Below the pieces are notes generated by a model, which ran no database searches, had not been told where the DNA came from, and saw only the letters and a list, made by a program, of their open reading frames with translations. Of a stretch of 60,448 nucleotides of DNA, positions 23,358 through 32,502 are shown one piece after another; within the stretch, counting starts at the first letter, position 1, and every line of letters starts with the position of its first letter. The DNA is from Herbaspirillum sp. (GTDB taxonomy: Bacteria; Pseudomonadota; Gammaproteobacteria; Burkholderiales; Burkholderiaceae_D), in assembly GCA_028292625.1 (NCBI GenBank), contig JAQGLY010000052.1, positions 1 through 60,448 of the forward strand, read 5' to 3'. The translations under genes were made by a program, and so were the position numbers.

Positions 23358-24671
23358 CTAAATCAGTCCTTCGAACAGCACGACTTCGACCGTATCGCCG
23401 GCCACCACATTGTCTTGCTCATGGCCAAGCACAATGATGCAATTGGCGTCCGACATCGAGCGCAGGATGCCGGAACCCTGTTCGCCGGTCAGCCGCACGC
23501 TCCAGACGCCGTCGGCGCCGGGCGCGACGATGCCGCGCTGATATTCGGTGCGGCCGGGCCGTTTCCGAATGGACGATTCCGACTTCACGCGCAGCATCGG
23601 CAACGCCGGCTGCGTCGCGCCGGACATCTGCAGCAAGGCGCTGCGCACGAAGAAATAAAAACTGACCATCACCGCCACCGGATTGCCGGGCAGGCCGAAC
23701 AGCAGCGCGCGCTTGCCGTTCGACAGCAGACTGCCGAAAGCCATCGGACGTCCCGGGCGCATGCCGATTTTCCAGAACAGCACTTCGCCCAGTGCGGCCA
23801 TGCTTTGCTTGGTGTAGTCCGCCACGCCCACCGACACGCCGCCGGAGGTGATGACCGCATCGGCGTTTTCGCAGCCGCTGCGCAGCGCCGCTTCCAGCGC
23901 GGCGGGATGATCGTTGACCACGCCCATGTCGATCACGTCGCAGCCGAGCCGGGTCAGCATGCCGTACAGCGTATAGCGGTTGGAGTCGTAAACGCAGCCG
24001 GGATCGAGCGCCTGCCCGACCGAGCGCAATTCGTCACCGGTGGAAAAGAACGCCACGCGCAGGCGCCGCCGTACGCTGACTTCCGGAATGCCGAGCGAGG
24101 CCAGCAGACCGAGATCGGCCGGACGCAGGATCTTGCCGCCTTGCAGCGCGATCTGGCCGACGCTCAGATCCTCGCCGGCCAGACGGCGGTTGGCGCCCGG
24201 GGCGACGCAGTCGGCCAGCAGCGTGACGTATTCGGCATTGTGATCGTCGGTCTGCGTAAATTCCTGCGGCACCACGGTATCGCAGCCTGTCGGCATCGCG
24301 GCGCCGGTCATGATGCGCACGCATTCGCCGCGACCGACCGCACCGTCGAACAGGCTGCCCGCCTGGATGCTGCCCACGATGCGCAGGCGCAATTGATCTG
24401 CGGCGCCGTTCAATTCATCGCTGTGAAAGGCGTAGCCGTCCATCGCGGAATTGTCGTGCGCGGGAACGTTGATGGTGGAATGGATATCGCCGGCCAGCAC
24501 GCGGTTCAGCGCGCTGCGGATCGCCACGTATTCGGTCGCCTTGACGGCCTGCACGAATTGTCCGATAACTTGCTGGCCCTGCGCGACGGTCAGCGCATTC
24601 GGGTCGTAATCCGACAGGCAACTGACGATGTCCTGCAGCGAGGCCGGGGAGGTATGCGAGATGGGTTTCAT
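23358..24671 (-). CDS. moeA: Molybdopterin molybdenumtransferase
   Basis: MoeA inserts molybdate into adenylylated molybdopterin, the last common step of molybdenum cofactor synthesis. The 437-residue protein shows the family motifs NVPAHDNSAMDGYAF, GECVRIMTGAAMPTGCDTVV, the GDELRSVGQALDPGCVYDSN catalytic loop, VITSGGVSVG and FGLPGNPVAVMVSF. Its ATG overlaps the mobA stop (ATGA), so it is translationally coupled in the operon moaA-mobA-moeA. No molybdoenzyme gene lies in this window. Confidence 0.96.
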   Translation of the reverse strand: MKPISHTSPASLQDIVSCLSDYDPNALTVAQGQQVIGQFVQAVKATEYVAIRSALNRVLAGDIHSTINVPAHDNSAMDGYAFHSDELNGAADQLRLRIVGSIQAGSLFDGAVGRGECVRIMTGAAMPTGCDTVVPQEFTQTDDHNAEYVTLLADCVAPGANRRLAGEDLSVGQIALQGGKILRPADLGLLASLGIPEVSVRRRLRVAFFSTGDELRSVGQALDPGCVYDSNRYTLYGMLTRLGCDVIDMGVVNDHPAALEAALRSGCENADAVITSGGVSVGVADYTKQSMAALGEVLFWKIGMRPGRPMAFGSLLSNGKRALLFGLPGNPVAVMVSFYFFVRSALLQMSGATQPALPMLRVKSESSIRKRPGRTEYQRGIVAPGADGVWSVRLTGEQGSGILRSMSDANCIIVLGHEQDNVVAGDTVEVVLFEGLI

Positions 24672-25300
24672 GGCGACGGGCGCTGTTCCAGTGTTTGCAA
24701 TTGCTGCAGGGTGTTGATGTTGCTGAAGGCGGCGCGGTCGTCGAAGTGCACGTCGACCATCGCCAGCGTGGTCATCCAGTTTTCCATTTTACGGCCGCCG
24801 CTCTGCAGATAGGCATTCAATTGCGGCAGCAGCGTGGTTTTCAGCAGACAAAAGACCGGGTGCCGCTGCGGCTTGCCGCCTGGGCGGCTATGGCTTTCGT
24901 CATCGTCGCCGTCGGTGACGGCCAGCGCCAGATCGGCGTCGGCCGCTTGCAAGGCGGCGGACAGGCGCTGCGCCAGGTTCGGCGGGAAAAACGGACAATC
25001 GCAGGGAACGGTCAGCAGATAGGGCGTGGCGCAGCGGCTCAGACCGGTTTGCAGGCCGGCCAGCGGGCCGGCGAAGTCGGGCAGCAGGTCGGGCCATAAA
25101 GGCAGCCCGAACAGTTCGTACAGCGCGTGATTGCGGTTGATATTGATGGCCAGCGGTCCGACCTGAGGTCCCAGCCGTTCGATTGCGTGCGCCGCCAAAG
25201 ACCGGTCGCGGAACAGCTGCAAACCCTTGTCGACGTGACCCATGCGAGTGCCGCGGCCGCCCGCCAGAATCAGGCCGGTAATGTCGGCAGCGGGGATCAC
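24668..25300 (-). CDS. mobA: Molybdenum cofactor guanylyltransferase
   Basis: MobA attaches GMP to molybdenum cofactor to form the bis-MGD form used by DMSO-reductase-family enzymes. The 210-residue protein has the nucleotidyltransferase signature ITGLILAGGRGTRMGHVDKGLQLF at its N-terminus and the downstream DFAGPLAGLQTGL and TVPCDCPFFP motifs with the metal-binding aspartate. It sits between moaA (3 nt away) and moeA (4-nt overlap). Its presence implies that the organism makes bis-MGD enzymes such as nitrate reductase or formate dehydrogenase. Confidence 0.95.
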   Translation of the reverse strand: MIPAADITGLILAGGRGTRMGHVDKGLQLFRDRSLAAHAIERLGPQVGPLAININRNHALYELFGLPLWPDLLPDFAGPLAGLQTGLSRCATPYLLTVPCDCPFFPPNLAQRLSAALQAADADLALAVTDGDDDESHSRPGGKPQRHPVFCLLKTTLLPQLNAYLQSGGRKMENWMTTLAMVDVHFDDRAAFSNINTLQQLQTLEQRPSP

Positions 25301-25303
25301 GCC

Positions 25304-26440
25304 CTAGCCGCCGATGTAGGACATTTCGACTTTGCGACCCGTCCCCTGGGCCTGGCTGCCGGTTTGCGCGGCGCGCAGCTCGGAATAGCGGTCGCCCCGG
25401 TTGCGCCAGATGTGGCCGATGGCGTTGGCGATGTCGTCATCGCTTTGACCGTTGCGCAACAGAGCGCGCAAATCGTGGCCGCCGGTGGCGAACAGGCAGG
25501 TGAACAGTTTGCCTTCGGTCGACAGCCGGGTGCGGTTGCAGTCGCCGCAGAACGCATGGGTGACGCTGGAAATGACGCCGATTTCACCGCCGCCGCCGTC
25601 ATAGCGCCAGCGGCTGGCGGTTTCGCCCGCGTAATTGGCGTCGATCGGGCTCAGCGGCAGGTGTTGGCGAATCCGCGCGATCACCTGGTCCGACGGCAGC
25701 ACTTCGTCCATGCGCCATCCGTTGGAGCTGCCGACGTCCATGTATTCGATGAAACGCAGGATGTACGGGGTATCTTTGAAATGGCGCGCCATCGTGACAA
25801 TTTCGTGATCGTTGACGCCTTTTTTGACCACCATATTGATTTTGATCGGGCCCAGCCCGGCCCGGTGCGCCGCTTCTATGCCTTCGAGCACCTGCGATAC
25901 CGGAAATTCGGCGTCGTTCATGCGCTTGAAGTTGGCGTCGTCCAGAGAGTCCAGCGACACGGTGACGCGGTCGAGGCCGGCGTCGCGCAAGGCCTGGGCT
26001 TTTTTCGCCAGCAGGGCGCCGTTGGTGGTCAGGGTCAGATCCAGCGGGCGGCCGCTGGGCGTCTGTATGGTGCGCAGCATCGCCACCAGCCGTTCCAGAT
26101 GCTTGCGCAGCAGCGGTTCGCCGCCGGTCAGGCGGATTTTTTCCACGCCGTGCGCGACGAAGATCTGCGCCACGCGGAAGATTTCCTCGAACGACAGCAG
26201 GGACGAGTGCGGCAGGAAACGATAATCCTTGTCGAAGATTTCCTTCGGCATGCAATATACGCAACGGAAGTTGCAGCGGTCGGTGACCGAAATGCGCAGG
26301 TCGCGCAACGGCCGTTCCAGCCGGTCCGTCAGCAGGCCGTTGGGGGCGACCGCCGTCGCGTTCGAGGCGGACGTCATGGCGGCCAGTTCGGCGATGGATC
26401 GCTGCGAAGCGCGGAGGTCAAGGATGGGGATGACTGTCAT
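25304..26440 (-). CDS. moaA: GTP 3',8-cyclase (radical SAM)
   Basis: MoaA starts molybdenum cofactor synthesis by rearranging GTP to 3',8-cyclo-GTP with radical chemistry. The 378-residue protein has the N-terminal SAM-cluster motif CNFRCVYC, the GGEPLLRK motif and the LTTNG motif. The second C-terminal cluster site, [11 protein letters not shown]...CLFATGG, is also present. The chain ends in Gly-Gly (YIGG), which is essential in the family. An N-terminal extension of about 40 residues precedes the core. It is the first gene of the moaA-mobA-moeA operon, and the rne terminator lies just upstream of it on the same strand. Confidence 0.96.
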   Translation of the reverse strand: MTVIPILDLRASQRSIAELAAMTSASNATAVAPNGLLTDRLERPLRDLRISVTDRCNFRCVYCMPKEIFDKDYRFLPHSSLLSFEEIFRVAQIFVAHGVEKIRLTGGEPLLRKHLERLVAMLRTIQTPSGRPLDLTLTTNGALLAKKAQALRDAGLDRVTVSLDSLDDANFKRMNDAEFPVSQVLEGIEAAHRAGLGPIKINMVVKKGVNDHEIVTMARHFKDTPYILRFIEYMDVGSSNGWRMDEVLPSDQVIARIRQHLPLSPIDANYAGETASRWRYDGGGGEIGVISSVTHAFCGDCNRTRLSTEGKLFTCLFATGGHDLRALLRNGQSDDDIANAIGHIWRNRGDRYSELRAAQTGSQAQGTGRKVEMSYIGG

Positions 26441-26534
26441 ACCGTTTTATTTTGGTGCACTGTCAATTATTACAAGTTACAAGATATCACGAGGCGAAAA
26501 CCCCTGCTTTGACATTCGTCAATATTGCCGGATG

Positions 26535-26562
26535 AAAAAAAGGGAGCGATTGCTCCCTTTTT
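26535..26562 (-). terminator. Rho-independent terminator of rne
   Basis: On the minus strand an 11-bp stem (AAAAAGGGAGC with GCTCCCTTTTT, loop of 4 nt) is followed by a U-tract (A-run 26535-26541). It lies 25 bp beyond the rne stop codon. On the plus strand it also carries a shorter T-run. Confidence 0.85.
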
Positions 26563-26586
26563 CGTCATTGCGGCGACATGGCGGTT

Positions 26587-29500
26587 TTAATGACGGGTTT
26601 CGACCTGGACCAGCGGTTCGCTCGGCACTTCCGCCGCCGGCTTGCGTTCGCGAGGAGCGCGCGCGGGCGGGGCGAATTGCTCTGCCGCCTGCTGCGCGGC
26701 ACGCAGTTTTTCCGGATCGGTGGTGGCCAGCACCAGACCCGCTGCTTGCAGAACTTGCTGCAGGTCCGCGGGAACCGGAACCGGTGCGGGAGCAGGAGCC
26801 GCCGCTGGGACAGGGGTCGGGACAGGGGACGGCGCGGCAGCCGCTACTGGCTCTGGCTGAGGCTTGGGCGCGGCTTCGACCGGCGCTTGCGCGGTTTCCG
26901 ATGCCGGTGCCGCAACTTCAGCCGTATCTGTCTCGCCGACCATGGCTTCGACGACCATGCCGCCAACGGTTGGCGCGACCGACTCGTCCCCAACCGGGGA
27001 AATGACCGGCGCCGACAGGATGGTCTCAGCGGGTTCTTCCGCTACGGCAGCTTGCGGCGCAGGCGCCGGAGCGACCGGTGCGGCCGGTTTCGAGACTTCC
27101 GCCGCCGCCGGAGCTGGAGCCGGCGTTGGCGCGGACTCGGGTTCAGGCGCATTCTGGGGCGTTTCCGACCGCAGGGTGATTTGCTGCGGCACCAGCGGCG
27201 CGTCGATGGCTTTGCTCAGCGCACTGGGCTCGGCAGCTAGGTCGGGCATGTATTCCGCCGGTTCCGACGGGGCGGGTGCGACGGCTTCCACCGGGATGAA
27301 GCGTGTTTCCGCAGGCGCTGCAGGTGCCGATGGGCTCGATTCGTACCAGGCGGCCGGCTGCTGCACAGGGGTGAAAGCCGGTTTCGGCGCGGTCTCGGCG
27401 ACATCCGTGCCTGCCTCTCCCGCGGCGATCGCTTCCGATCCTTCCGCCTGGCCGGTTTCGCCGGTTTCCTGACCTGCTTCGCGATCGCGACGGTTGCGGT
27501 TGCGGCCGCCGCGGCGACGGCGACGACGCGGTTCTTCGCCGCCTTCGCCGGCAGTTGTTTCCGTTGCCGGGCCTTCATTCATCACCAGGTCTTCGTCGCC
27601 TGCGACAACAGCGCCTTTCATTACCGCAGCGGCGGGAATGCCGCTGGCGGCCAGCGTGACGTCGGCGTTCAGCACTTCGTCCTCGGTCTTGGCGACGGCT
27701 TCCTTGCGCTCTTCACGCGGCGGACGCGGTGGGCGTTCGCGGCGGGTTTCATTGCGTCCATCGGCACGGGCTTCGGCATTTTCACGCGGTTCGCGCGGCT
27801 CGCGGACTTCGCGCGGTTCACGCGGCGGACGCGGCGCACGGGCCGGTTTTGCTTCGTTGCCGTCGGCGGTTGCGGTTTTGACGGTTTCGCTGCGGACGTT
27901 GGCGGTATCGCCTTCTTCGCGATCGCGGCCGCCGCGGGCATTGCGGCTACGGTTGCGGGCGCCGCGGCCGTTGCGTTCGCGATGCTGCGCCGGCTTGATC
28001 TCGACCGGGGCGGGCACTGCGACGACAGGCGCTTCGGCTTTCTTGCCGAACAGGCCGGTCAGCCAGTCGAAAAAGCCTTTTTGCGGGACTGCGGAGAGGG
28101 CGGGGACCGCTTCGGCGAGCACTTCGGCCTTGCGCTCGACGATAGGCGCCGGCTGATCCGGGGTAATGCCCTTGACCACGGCTTCCTGGCGCGGCTTCGC
28201 TTCTTCCTTCTGCTGTTTGTTATAGCCGATATCGATGTCGGCCTGTTCCGCCATCGCGTAGCTGGCCTGCACGTCTTCCAGGCGCGGATCGTCGTGCTTG
28301 ATGCGTTCCAGCTTGTAATGCGGCGTTTCCAGGTGTTTGTTCGGGATCATGATGACCGTCACGCGGTGACGCGTCTCGATCTTCAGGATTTCACCGCGTT
28401 TTTCATTGAGCAGGAAGGCCGCGACGTCGACCGGGCCTTGCACGTAGATGGCGGCCGAGTTTTCCTTCATCGCTTCTTCCTGGATGATGCGCAGGACTTG
28501 CAATGCCGACGATTCGGTGTCGCGGATGTGGCCGGTGCCGTTGCAGCGCGGGCAGGTCACGTGGCTGCCTTCGGACAGCGACGGACGCAGGCGCTGGCGC
28601 GACAGCTCCATCAGGCCGAAACGTGAAATCTTGCCCATCTGCACGCGGGCGCGGTCGAAATGCAGCGCATCCTTCAGCCGGGATTCGACTTCGCGCTGGT
28701 TCTTGGCGTTTTCCATGTCGATGAAATCGATCACGATCAAGCCGCCCAGGTCGCGCAGACGCAATTGGCGCGCCATTTCTTCGGCGGCTTCCAGATTGGT
28801 GTTGAATGCGGTGGTTTCGATGTCGCCGCCGCGGGTGGAGCGGGCGGAGTTGACGTCGACCGATACCAGCGCTTCGGTATGATCGATCACGATGGCGCCG
28901 CCGGAAGGCAGCGGGACGGTGCGGGAATAGGCGGTTTCGATCTGATGTTCGATCTGGAAGCGCGAAAACAGCGGCACATCGTCGCGGTAGCGCTTGACCC
29001 GGTGCACCATGTCCGGCATCACGTGGCTCATGAACTGCTGCGCCTGCTCGTAGATGTCGTCGGTGTCGATCAGGATTTCGCCGATGTCCGGCTGGAAATA
29101 GTCGCGGATGGCGCGGATCACCAGTGAGGATTCCTGATAGATCAGGAAGGCGCCGGAGCCGGACTGGCCGGCGCCTTCGATGGCGCGCCAGAGTTGCATC
29201 AGGTAATTCAGATCCCACTGCAGTTCATCGACGTTGCGGCCGATGCCCGCGGTGCGGGCGATGACGGACATCCCGCCCGGCAAGTCCAGCTTGTCCATGG
29301 TCTCGCGCAGTTCCTGGCGATCTTCGCCTTCGACCCTGCGCGATACGCCGCCGCCGCGCGGATTGTTGGGCATCAGCACCAGATAGCGGCCGGCCAGCGA
29401 GATGAACGAGGTCAGCGCCGCGCCCTTGTTGCCGCGCTCTTCCTTTTCCACCTGGACAATGATTTCCTGGCCTTCGCGCAGGGCTTCCTTGATGGAGGCG

Positions 29501-29757
29501 CTGCGGACATCGACGCCGTCCTTGAAGTAGGTGCGGGCGACTTCCTTGAACGGCAGAAAACCGTGGCGCTCTTCGCCGTAGTTGACGAAGCAGGCTTCCA
29601 GCGACGGCTCGATGCGGGTGATGACGCCTTTGTAAATATTGGACTTGCGTTGTTCGCGGCCGGTGGCTTCGATATCGATGTCGATCAGCTTTTGGCCGTC
29701 GACGATGGCAACGCGCAATTCTTCTTGCTGCGTTGCATTGAACAGCATACGTTTCAT
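26587..29757 (-). CDS. rne: Ribonuclease E
   Basis: RNase E is the main endoribonuclease for mRNA decay and rRNA/tRNA processing. The 1056-residue protein has an S1 RNA-binding domain (IYKGVITRIEPSLEACFVNYG, about residues 40-120) and a 5'-sensor/RNase H-like region. A DNase I-like catalytic subdomain with IVIDFIDMENAKNQREVE follows, then the zinc link CPRCNGTGHIRD near residue 405. The C-terminal half (from about 530) is low complexity: an Arg-rich stretch (RNGRGARNRSRNARGGRDRE, RPPRPPREER, RRRRRRGGRNRNRRDRE) and then Pro/Ala-rich sequence. These would bind RNA and scaffold a degradosome. The family often autoregulates through its 5' leader, and a compact hairpin precedes the start here. Confidence 0.97.
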   Translation of the reverse strand: MKRMLFNATQQEELRVAIVDGQKLIDIDIEATGREQRKSNIYKGVITRIEPSLEACFVNYGEERHGFLPFKEVARTYFKDGVDVRSASIKEALREGQEIIVQVEKEERGNKGAALTSFISLAGRYLVLMPNNPRGGGVSRRVEGEDRQELRETMDKLDLPGGMSVIARTAGIGRNVDELQWDLNYLMQLWRAIEGAGQSGSGAFLIYQESSLVIRAIRDYFQPDIGEILIDTDDIYEQAQQFMSHVMPDMVHRVKRYRDDVPLFSRFQIEHQIETAYSRTVPLPSGGAIVIDHTEALVSVDVNSARSTRGGDIETTAFNTNLEAAEEMARQLRLRDLGGLIVIDFIDMENAKNQREVESRLKDALHFDRARVQMGKISRFGLMELSRQRLRPSLSEGSHVTCPRCNGTGHIRDTESSALQVLRIIQEEAMKENSAAIYVQGPVDVAAFLLNEKRGEILKIETRHRVTVIMIPNKHLETPHYKLERIKHDDPRLEDVQASYAMAEQADIDIGYNKQQKEEAKPRQEAVVKGITPDQPAPIVERKAEVLAEAVPALSAVPQKGFFDWLTGLFGKKAEAPVVAVPAPVEIKPAQHRERNGRGARNRSRNARGGRDREEGDTANVRSETVKTATADGNEAKPARAPRPPREPREVREPREPRENAEARADGRNETRRERPPRPPREERKEAVAKTEDEVLNADVTLAASGIPAAAVMKGAVVAGDEDLVMNEGPATETTAGEGGEEPRRRRRRGGRNRNRRDREAGQETGETGQAEGSEAIAAGEAGTDVAETAPKPAFTPVQQPAAWYESSPSAPAAPAETRFIPVEAVAPAPSEPAEYMPDLAAEPSALSKAIDAPLVPQQITLRSETPQNAPEPESAPTPAPAPAAAEVSKPAAPVAPAPAPQAAVAEEPAETILSAPVISPVGDESVAPTVGGMVVEAMVGETDTAEVAAPASETAQAPVEAAPKPQPEPVAAAAPSPVPTPVPAAAPAPAPVPVPADLQQVLQAAGLVLATTDPEKLRAAQQAAEQFAPPARAPRERKPAAEVPSEPLVQVETRH

Positions 29758-30339
29758 GTTTCACTCCGTGACCCGAAGGTCCTCAATGCCGCGCGGTCAA
29801 ATCACGCATATAGCGCAGATACAGCAGCGGCAACAGTACAGGGATGTACGCGGAAACGAAGTGTCTGGGGGACGGAATTGCCTTAGTCTGCGTCGGCGCA
29901 AATGACATGCGCTGGAACACAACGGGGCGCGGATGCAAGCCACCGAGCGCCGAGCTGCACCACGGCCGTGCACTTTCCACCAGGGGCGGGTGCGAAAACG
30001 GCTGGTATGCAATATTGGTTTGCCATACGGTACATCACAGGTCAGGACCAATCAATCGGCGCAGCGGAGTTCAATTACATCATCTGGCCAGCTGGCGGCA
30101 TTTGCGCCCCCGGCTGGCCGAACTAATCCTAACAATCCAAACAATTCGGTTCAACATCCCGCCGCGTTATCCGATTACAACAACGGTGCAACCTTGATCG
30201 CGCGGGATGGTGCATACACAATTTTCCATCAAATTTGCAAATTGGCGAGGCTGGTGGTAACGCCCCTGTGTAGAATGGTCTTTTTATTCTTACACCAACA
30301 CTGGTCTCGGACCGGTGTAGAAACGATTATATATTCAAA
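29758..30339. other. Intergenic region between divergent rne and rluC
   Basis: These 582 bp hold no gene I can support. The left part would be the 5' leader of rne, and the right part is the promoter region of rluC. Next to rne, a GACC-TTCG-GGTC hairpin (cUUCGg tetraloop, about 29767-29778) sits directly before the CGGAG ribosome binding site. I could not pick convincing promoter pairs for either gene. Short open frames on the plus strand lack ribosome binding sites and look random. Confidence 0.6.
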
Positions 30340-31368
30340 ATGAAGGACTTAGCGAGATTTTCTGGGAACTCGGTTGAAACGCCGTCCCAACCCCGGCAGG
30401 AGCCGGCGGCGCCGCAAGTCCAACTGGTATCCATTTCCGAAGAGGAGGCCGGCCAGCGCATCGACAATTATCTGCTCCGGGTCTGCAAAGGCGTGCCGAA
30501 AAGCCATATATACCGGGTTTTGCGGTCCGGCGAGGTGCGCGTCAACAAGGGCCGCATCGATCAGACCTACCGTTTGCAGGCCGACGACGTGGTGCGCATT
30601 CCGCCCATCCGGGTCGCGGAACCGTCCGCCCAGATCGTGCCCGGCGCGGAATTCCACATATTGCTGGAAGATAATCACCTGCTGGTCATCGACAAACCGG
30701 CCGGCGTGGCGGTGCATGGCGGCTCCGGCGTCAGCTACGGCGTCATCGAGCAATTGCGCGCGGCGCGGCCGGACGCCAAATTTCTCGAACTGGTGCACCG
30801 GCTCGATCGCGATACCTCCGGTATTCTGCTGCTGGCGAAAAAACGCAGCGCGCTGACCAATCTGCACGAACAGATGCGCGACGGCGCCACCGATAAGCGC
30901 TATCTGACGCTGGTGCACGGCAACTGGGTCAATCCGCGCCAGCATATCAAGTTGCCGCTGCATAAATACACCACCGCCGACGGCGAACGGCGGGTGGCGG
31001 TGCAGGAGGGCGGCCAGGCGTCGCACACGATTTTTACGCTGAAACGGCGCTACGGCGATTACGCATTGCTGGAAGCCGAGCTGAAAACCGGCCGCACGCA
31101 CCAGATCCGCGTGCATCTGTCATCCAGCGGCTTCGCGATCGCCGGCGACGATAAATACGGCGATTTTTCGCTGAATCGGGCGTTGCAGAAAGCCGACGGC
31201 GCCCGAATTGCGTTTAAACGCATGTTTCTGCATGCATTTCAGATCACCTTCGCTCATCCCGACAGCGGCAAACCGGTGACTTTGACGTCGCCGCTGCCGC
31301 CCGAATGCGAACGCTTTTTAAAAAGTTTGGAAAAAGTCGCGCAGGACGCGGGCATGAAACGCGATTAA
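30340..31368 (+). CDS. rluC: 23S rRNA pseudouridine synthase RluC
   Basis: RluC converts uridines 955, 2504 and 2580 (E. coli numbering) of 23S rRNA to pseudouridine. The 342-residue protein has an N-terminal S4 RNA-binding domain (GQRIDNYLLRVCKGVPKSHIYRVLRSGEVRVN) and an RluA-type catalytic domain. The catalytic domain carries the active-site aspartate in HRLDRDTSGILLLAKK, then KRYLTLVHG and TGRTHQIRVHL. It starts the plus-strand cluster rluC-HAD-Rieske-sppA. No clear ribosome binding site precedes ATG 30340. Divergent from rne, a common proteobacterial arrangement. Confidence 0.95.
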   Translation: MKDLARFSGNSVETPSQPRQEPAAPQVQLVSISEEEAGQRIDNYLLRVCKGVPKSHIYRVLRSGEVRVNKGRIDQTYRLQADDVVRIPPIRVAEPSAQIVPGAEFHILLEDNHLLVIDKPAGVAVHGGSGVSYGVIEQLRAARPDAKFLELVHRLDRDTSGILLLAKKRSALTNLHEQMRDGATDKRYLTLVHGNWVNPRQHIKLPLHKYTTADGERRVAVQEGGQASHTIFTLKRRYGDYALLEAELKTGRTHQIRVHLSSSGFAIAGDDKYGDFSLNRALQKADGARIAFKRMFLHAFQITFAHPDSGKPVTLTSPLPPECERFLKSLEKVAQDAGMKRD

Positions 31369-31417
31369 CCCTGATAATCTCCGAAATTCCGGCAAAAATG
31401 GAAAACCTGGCATTTAT

Positions 31418-32077
31418 ATGGCAAGAAAGTTATTTGATTTAATCGTATTCGATTGGGACGGCACCTTGATGGATAGCACCGCTACCATCGTCAAGTGCAT
31501 CCAGGCGGCGGCCAGGGATCTTGGCCTGCCGGTGCCGGACAAGCGGGCGGCCTCGCATGTGATCGGATTGGGACTGGCCGATGCGATGCAGGCGGCAATG
31601 CCGGACATCGACGCCAAATACTATCCGCGCATTGTCGAGCGCTATCGTCACCATTATCTGGGGCAGGACCAGGACCTGACCTTGTTCAACGGCGCCCGCG
31701 AGATGATTGCCGCTTTGTCGCAGCAGGGTTATTTTCTGGCGGTGGCGACCGGCAAGAGCAGGGTCGGGCTGAACCGGGCGCTCAATGCCACCGGTTTGCT
31801 GTCGGTGTTCGACGCCACCCGTTGCGCCGACGAAACGTTTTCCAAGCCGCACCCCGCCATGCTGCAGGAACTGACCCGCGAGCTGGGGCAAGACATGGCG
31901 CGCACGCTGATGATCGGCGACACCACCCACGATCTGCTGATGGCGCGCAACGCCGGCGCGGCCTGTGTTGCCGTCGAGTACGGCGCCCATTCCACGAGTG
32001 AGCTGCTGGCGCTGTCGCCGTTGTATTGCGCCGAGTCGATTGCGGCGTTGCACGAGTGGCTGCTGGCCAACGCATGA
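31418..32077 (+). CDS. HAD-superfamily hydrolase, phosphoglycolate phosphatase-like
   Basis: The 219-residue protein has all HAD subfamily IA motifs: the nucleophile FDWDGTLMDS, ATGKSR as motif II, the lysine in FSKPHP as motif III, and GDTTHDLLMARNAG as motif IV. The helical cap between motifs I and II (TIVKCIQAAARDLGLP...) resembles Gph/PGP-type phosphatases. Small phosphate esters are the likely substrates, but the exact one is not readable. Its TGA overlaps the ATG of the Rieske gene (ATGA), and it follows rluC by 49 bp. Confidence 0.92.
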   Translation: MARKLFDLIVFDWDGTLMDSTATIVKCIQAAARDLGLPVPDKRAASHVIGLGLADAMQAAMPDIDAKYYPRIVERYRHHYLGQDQDLTLFNGAREMIAALSQQGYFLAVATGKSRVGLNRALNATGLLSVFDATRCADETFSKPHPAMLQELTRELGQDMARTLMIGDTTHDLLMARNAGAACVAVEYGAHSTSELLALSPLYCAESIAALHEWLLANA

Positions 32078-32484
32078 ACCGTGCGCCGGGAACGCCGACG
32101 CCGGACCTGCCGCAGGACCGGCCGGACATCGCGTTATGCGCATCCGGCGACGTGTCCGAGCGCGGCAAGGGCTTGCGCTTTCCGGTGCGCGTCGGCGGCA
32201 GCGACGCGACCGGTTTCCTGATTCGTTATCACGGCGCCGTGCACGCTTACCTGAACCGCTGCGCGCACGTGCCGACCGAAATGGACGGCCTTCCCGGCGA
32301 TTTTTTCAATTCCGGTCGCGAACTTCTGATGTGCGCCATTCACGGCGCGATGTACATGCCGGACAGCGGCAGATGCATCGTCGGCCCCTGCAACGGCGCG
32401 CGTTTGTATAAACTGTGCGCGGTCGAGAAAGACGGCAGGATTTTCTGGACGCCGGACGATTATGTAAGGCCCGCAATCGCATGA
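32074..32484 (+). CDS. Rieske [2Fe-2S] domain protein
   Basis: The 136-residue protein is a stand-alone Rieske ferredoxin-like domain. Cluster ligands are visible as CAHVP (Cys-X-His) and CAIHGAMY (Cys-X2-His), followed by DSGRCIVGPCNGARLYKL, the Pro-loop region. No signal peptide or membrane segment is present, so it is cytoplasmic and not a cytochrome bc1 subunit. Start at ATG 32074 overlaps the upstream stop. It may act as an electron-transfer module, but the partner is unknown. The rluC-HAD-Rieske-sppA order is typical of Burkholderiales. Confidence 0.9.
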   Translation: MNRAPGTPTPDLPQDRPDIALCASGDVSERGKGLRFPVRVGGSDATGFLIRYHGAVHAYLNRCAHVPTEMDGLPGDFFNSGRELLMCAIHGAMYMPDSGRCIVGPCNGARLYKLCAVEKDGRIFWTPDDYVRPAIA

Positions 32485-32502
32485 GCATTGCGGGAACGTT
32501 TT

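Noticed and set aside
23277..24812. Plus-strand frame of 511 codons opposite moeA
   Set aside because: Shadow of the convincing moeA and mobA genes on the other strand.
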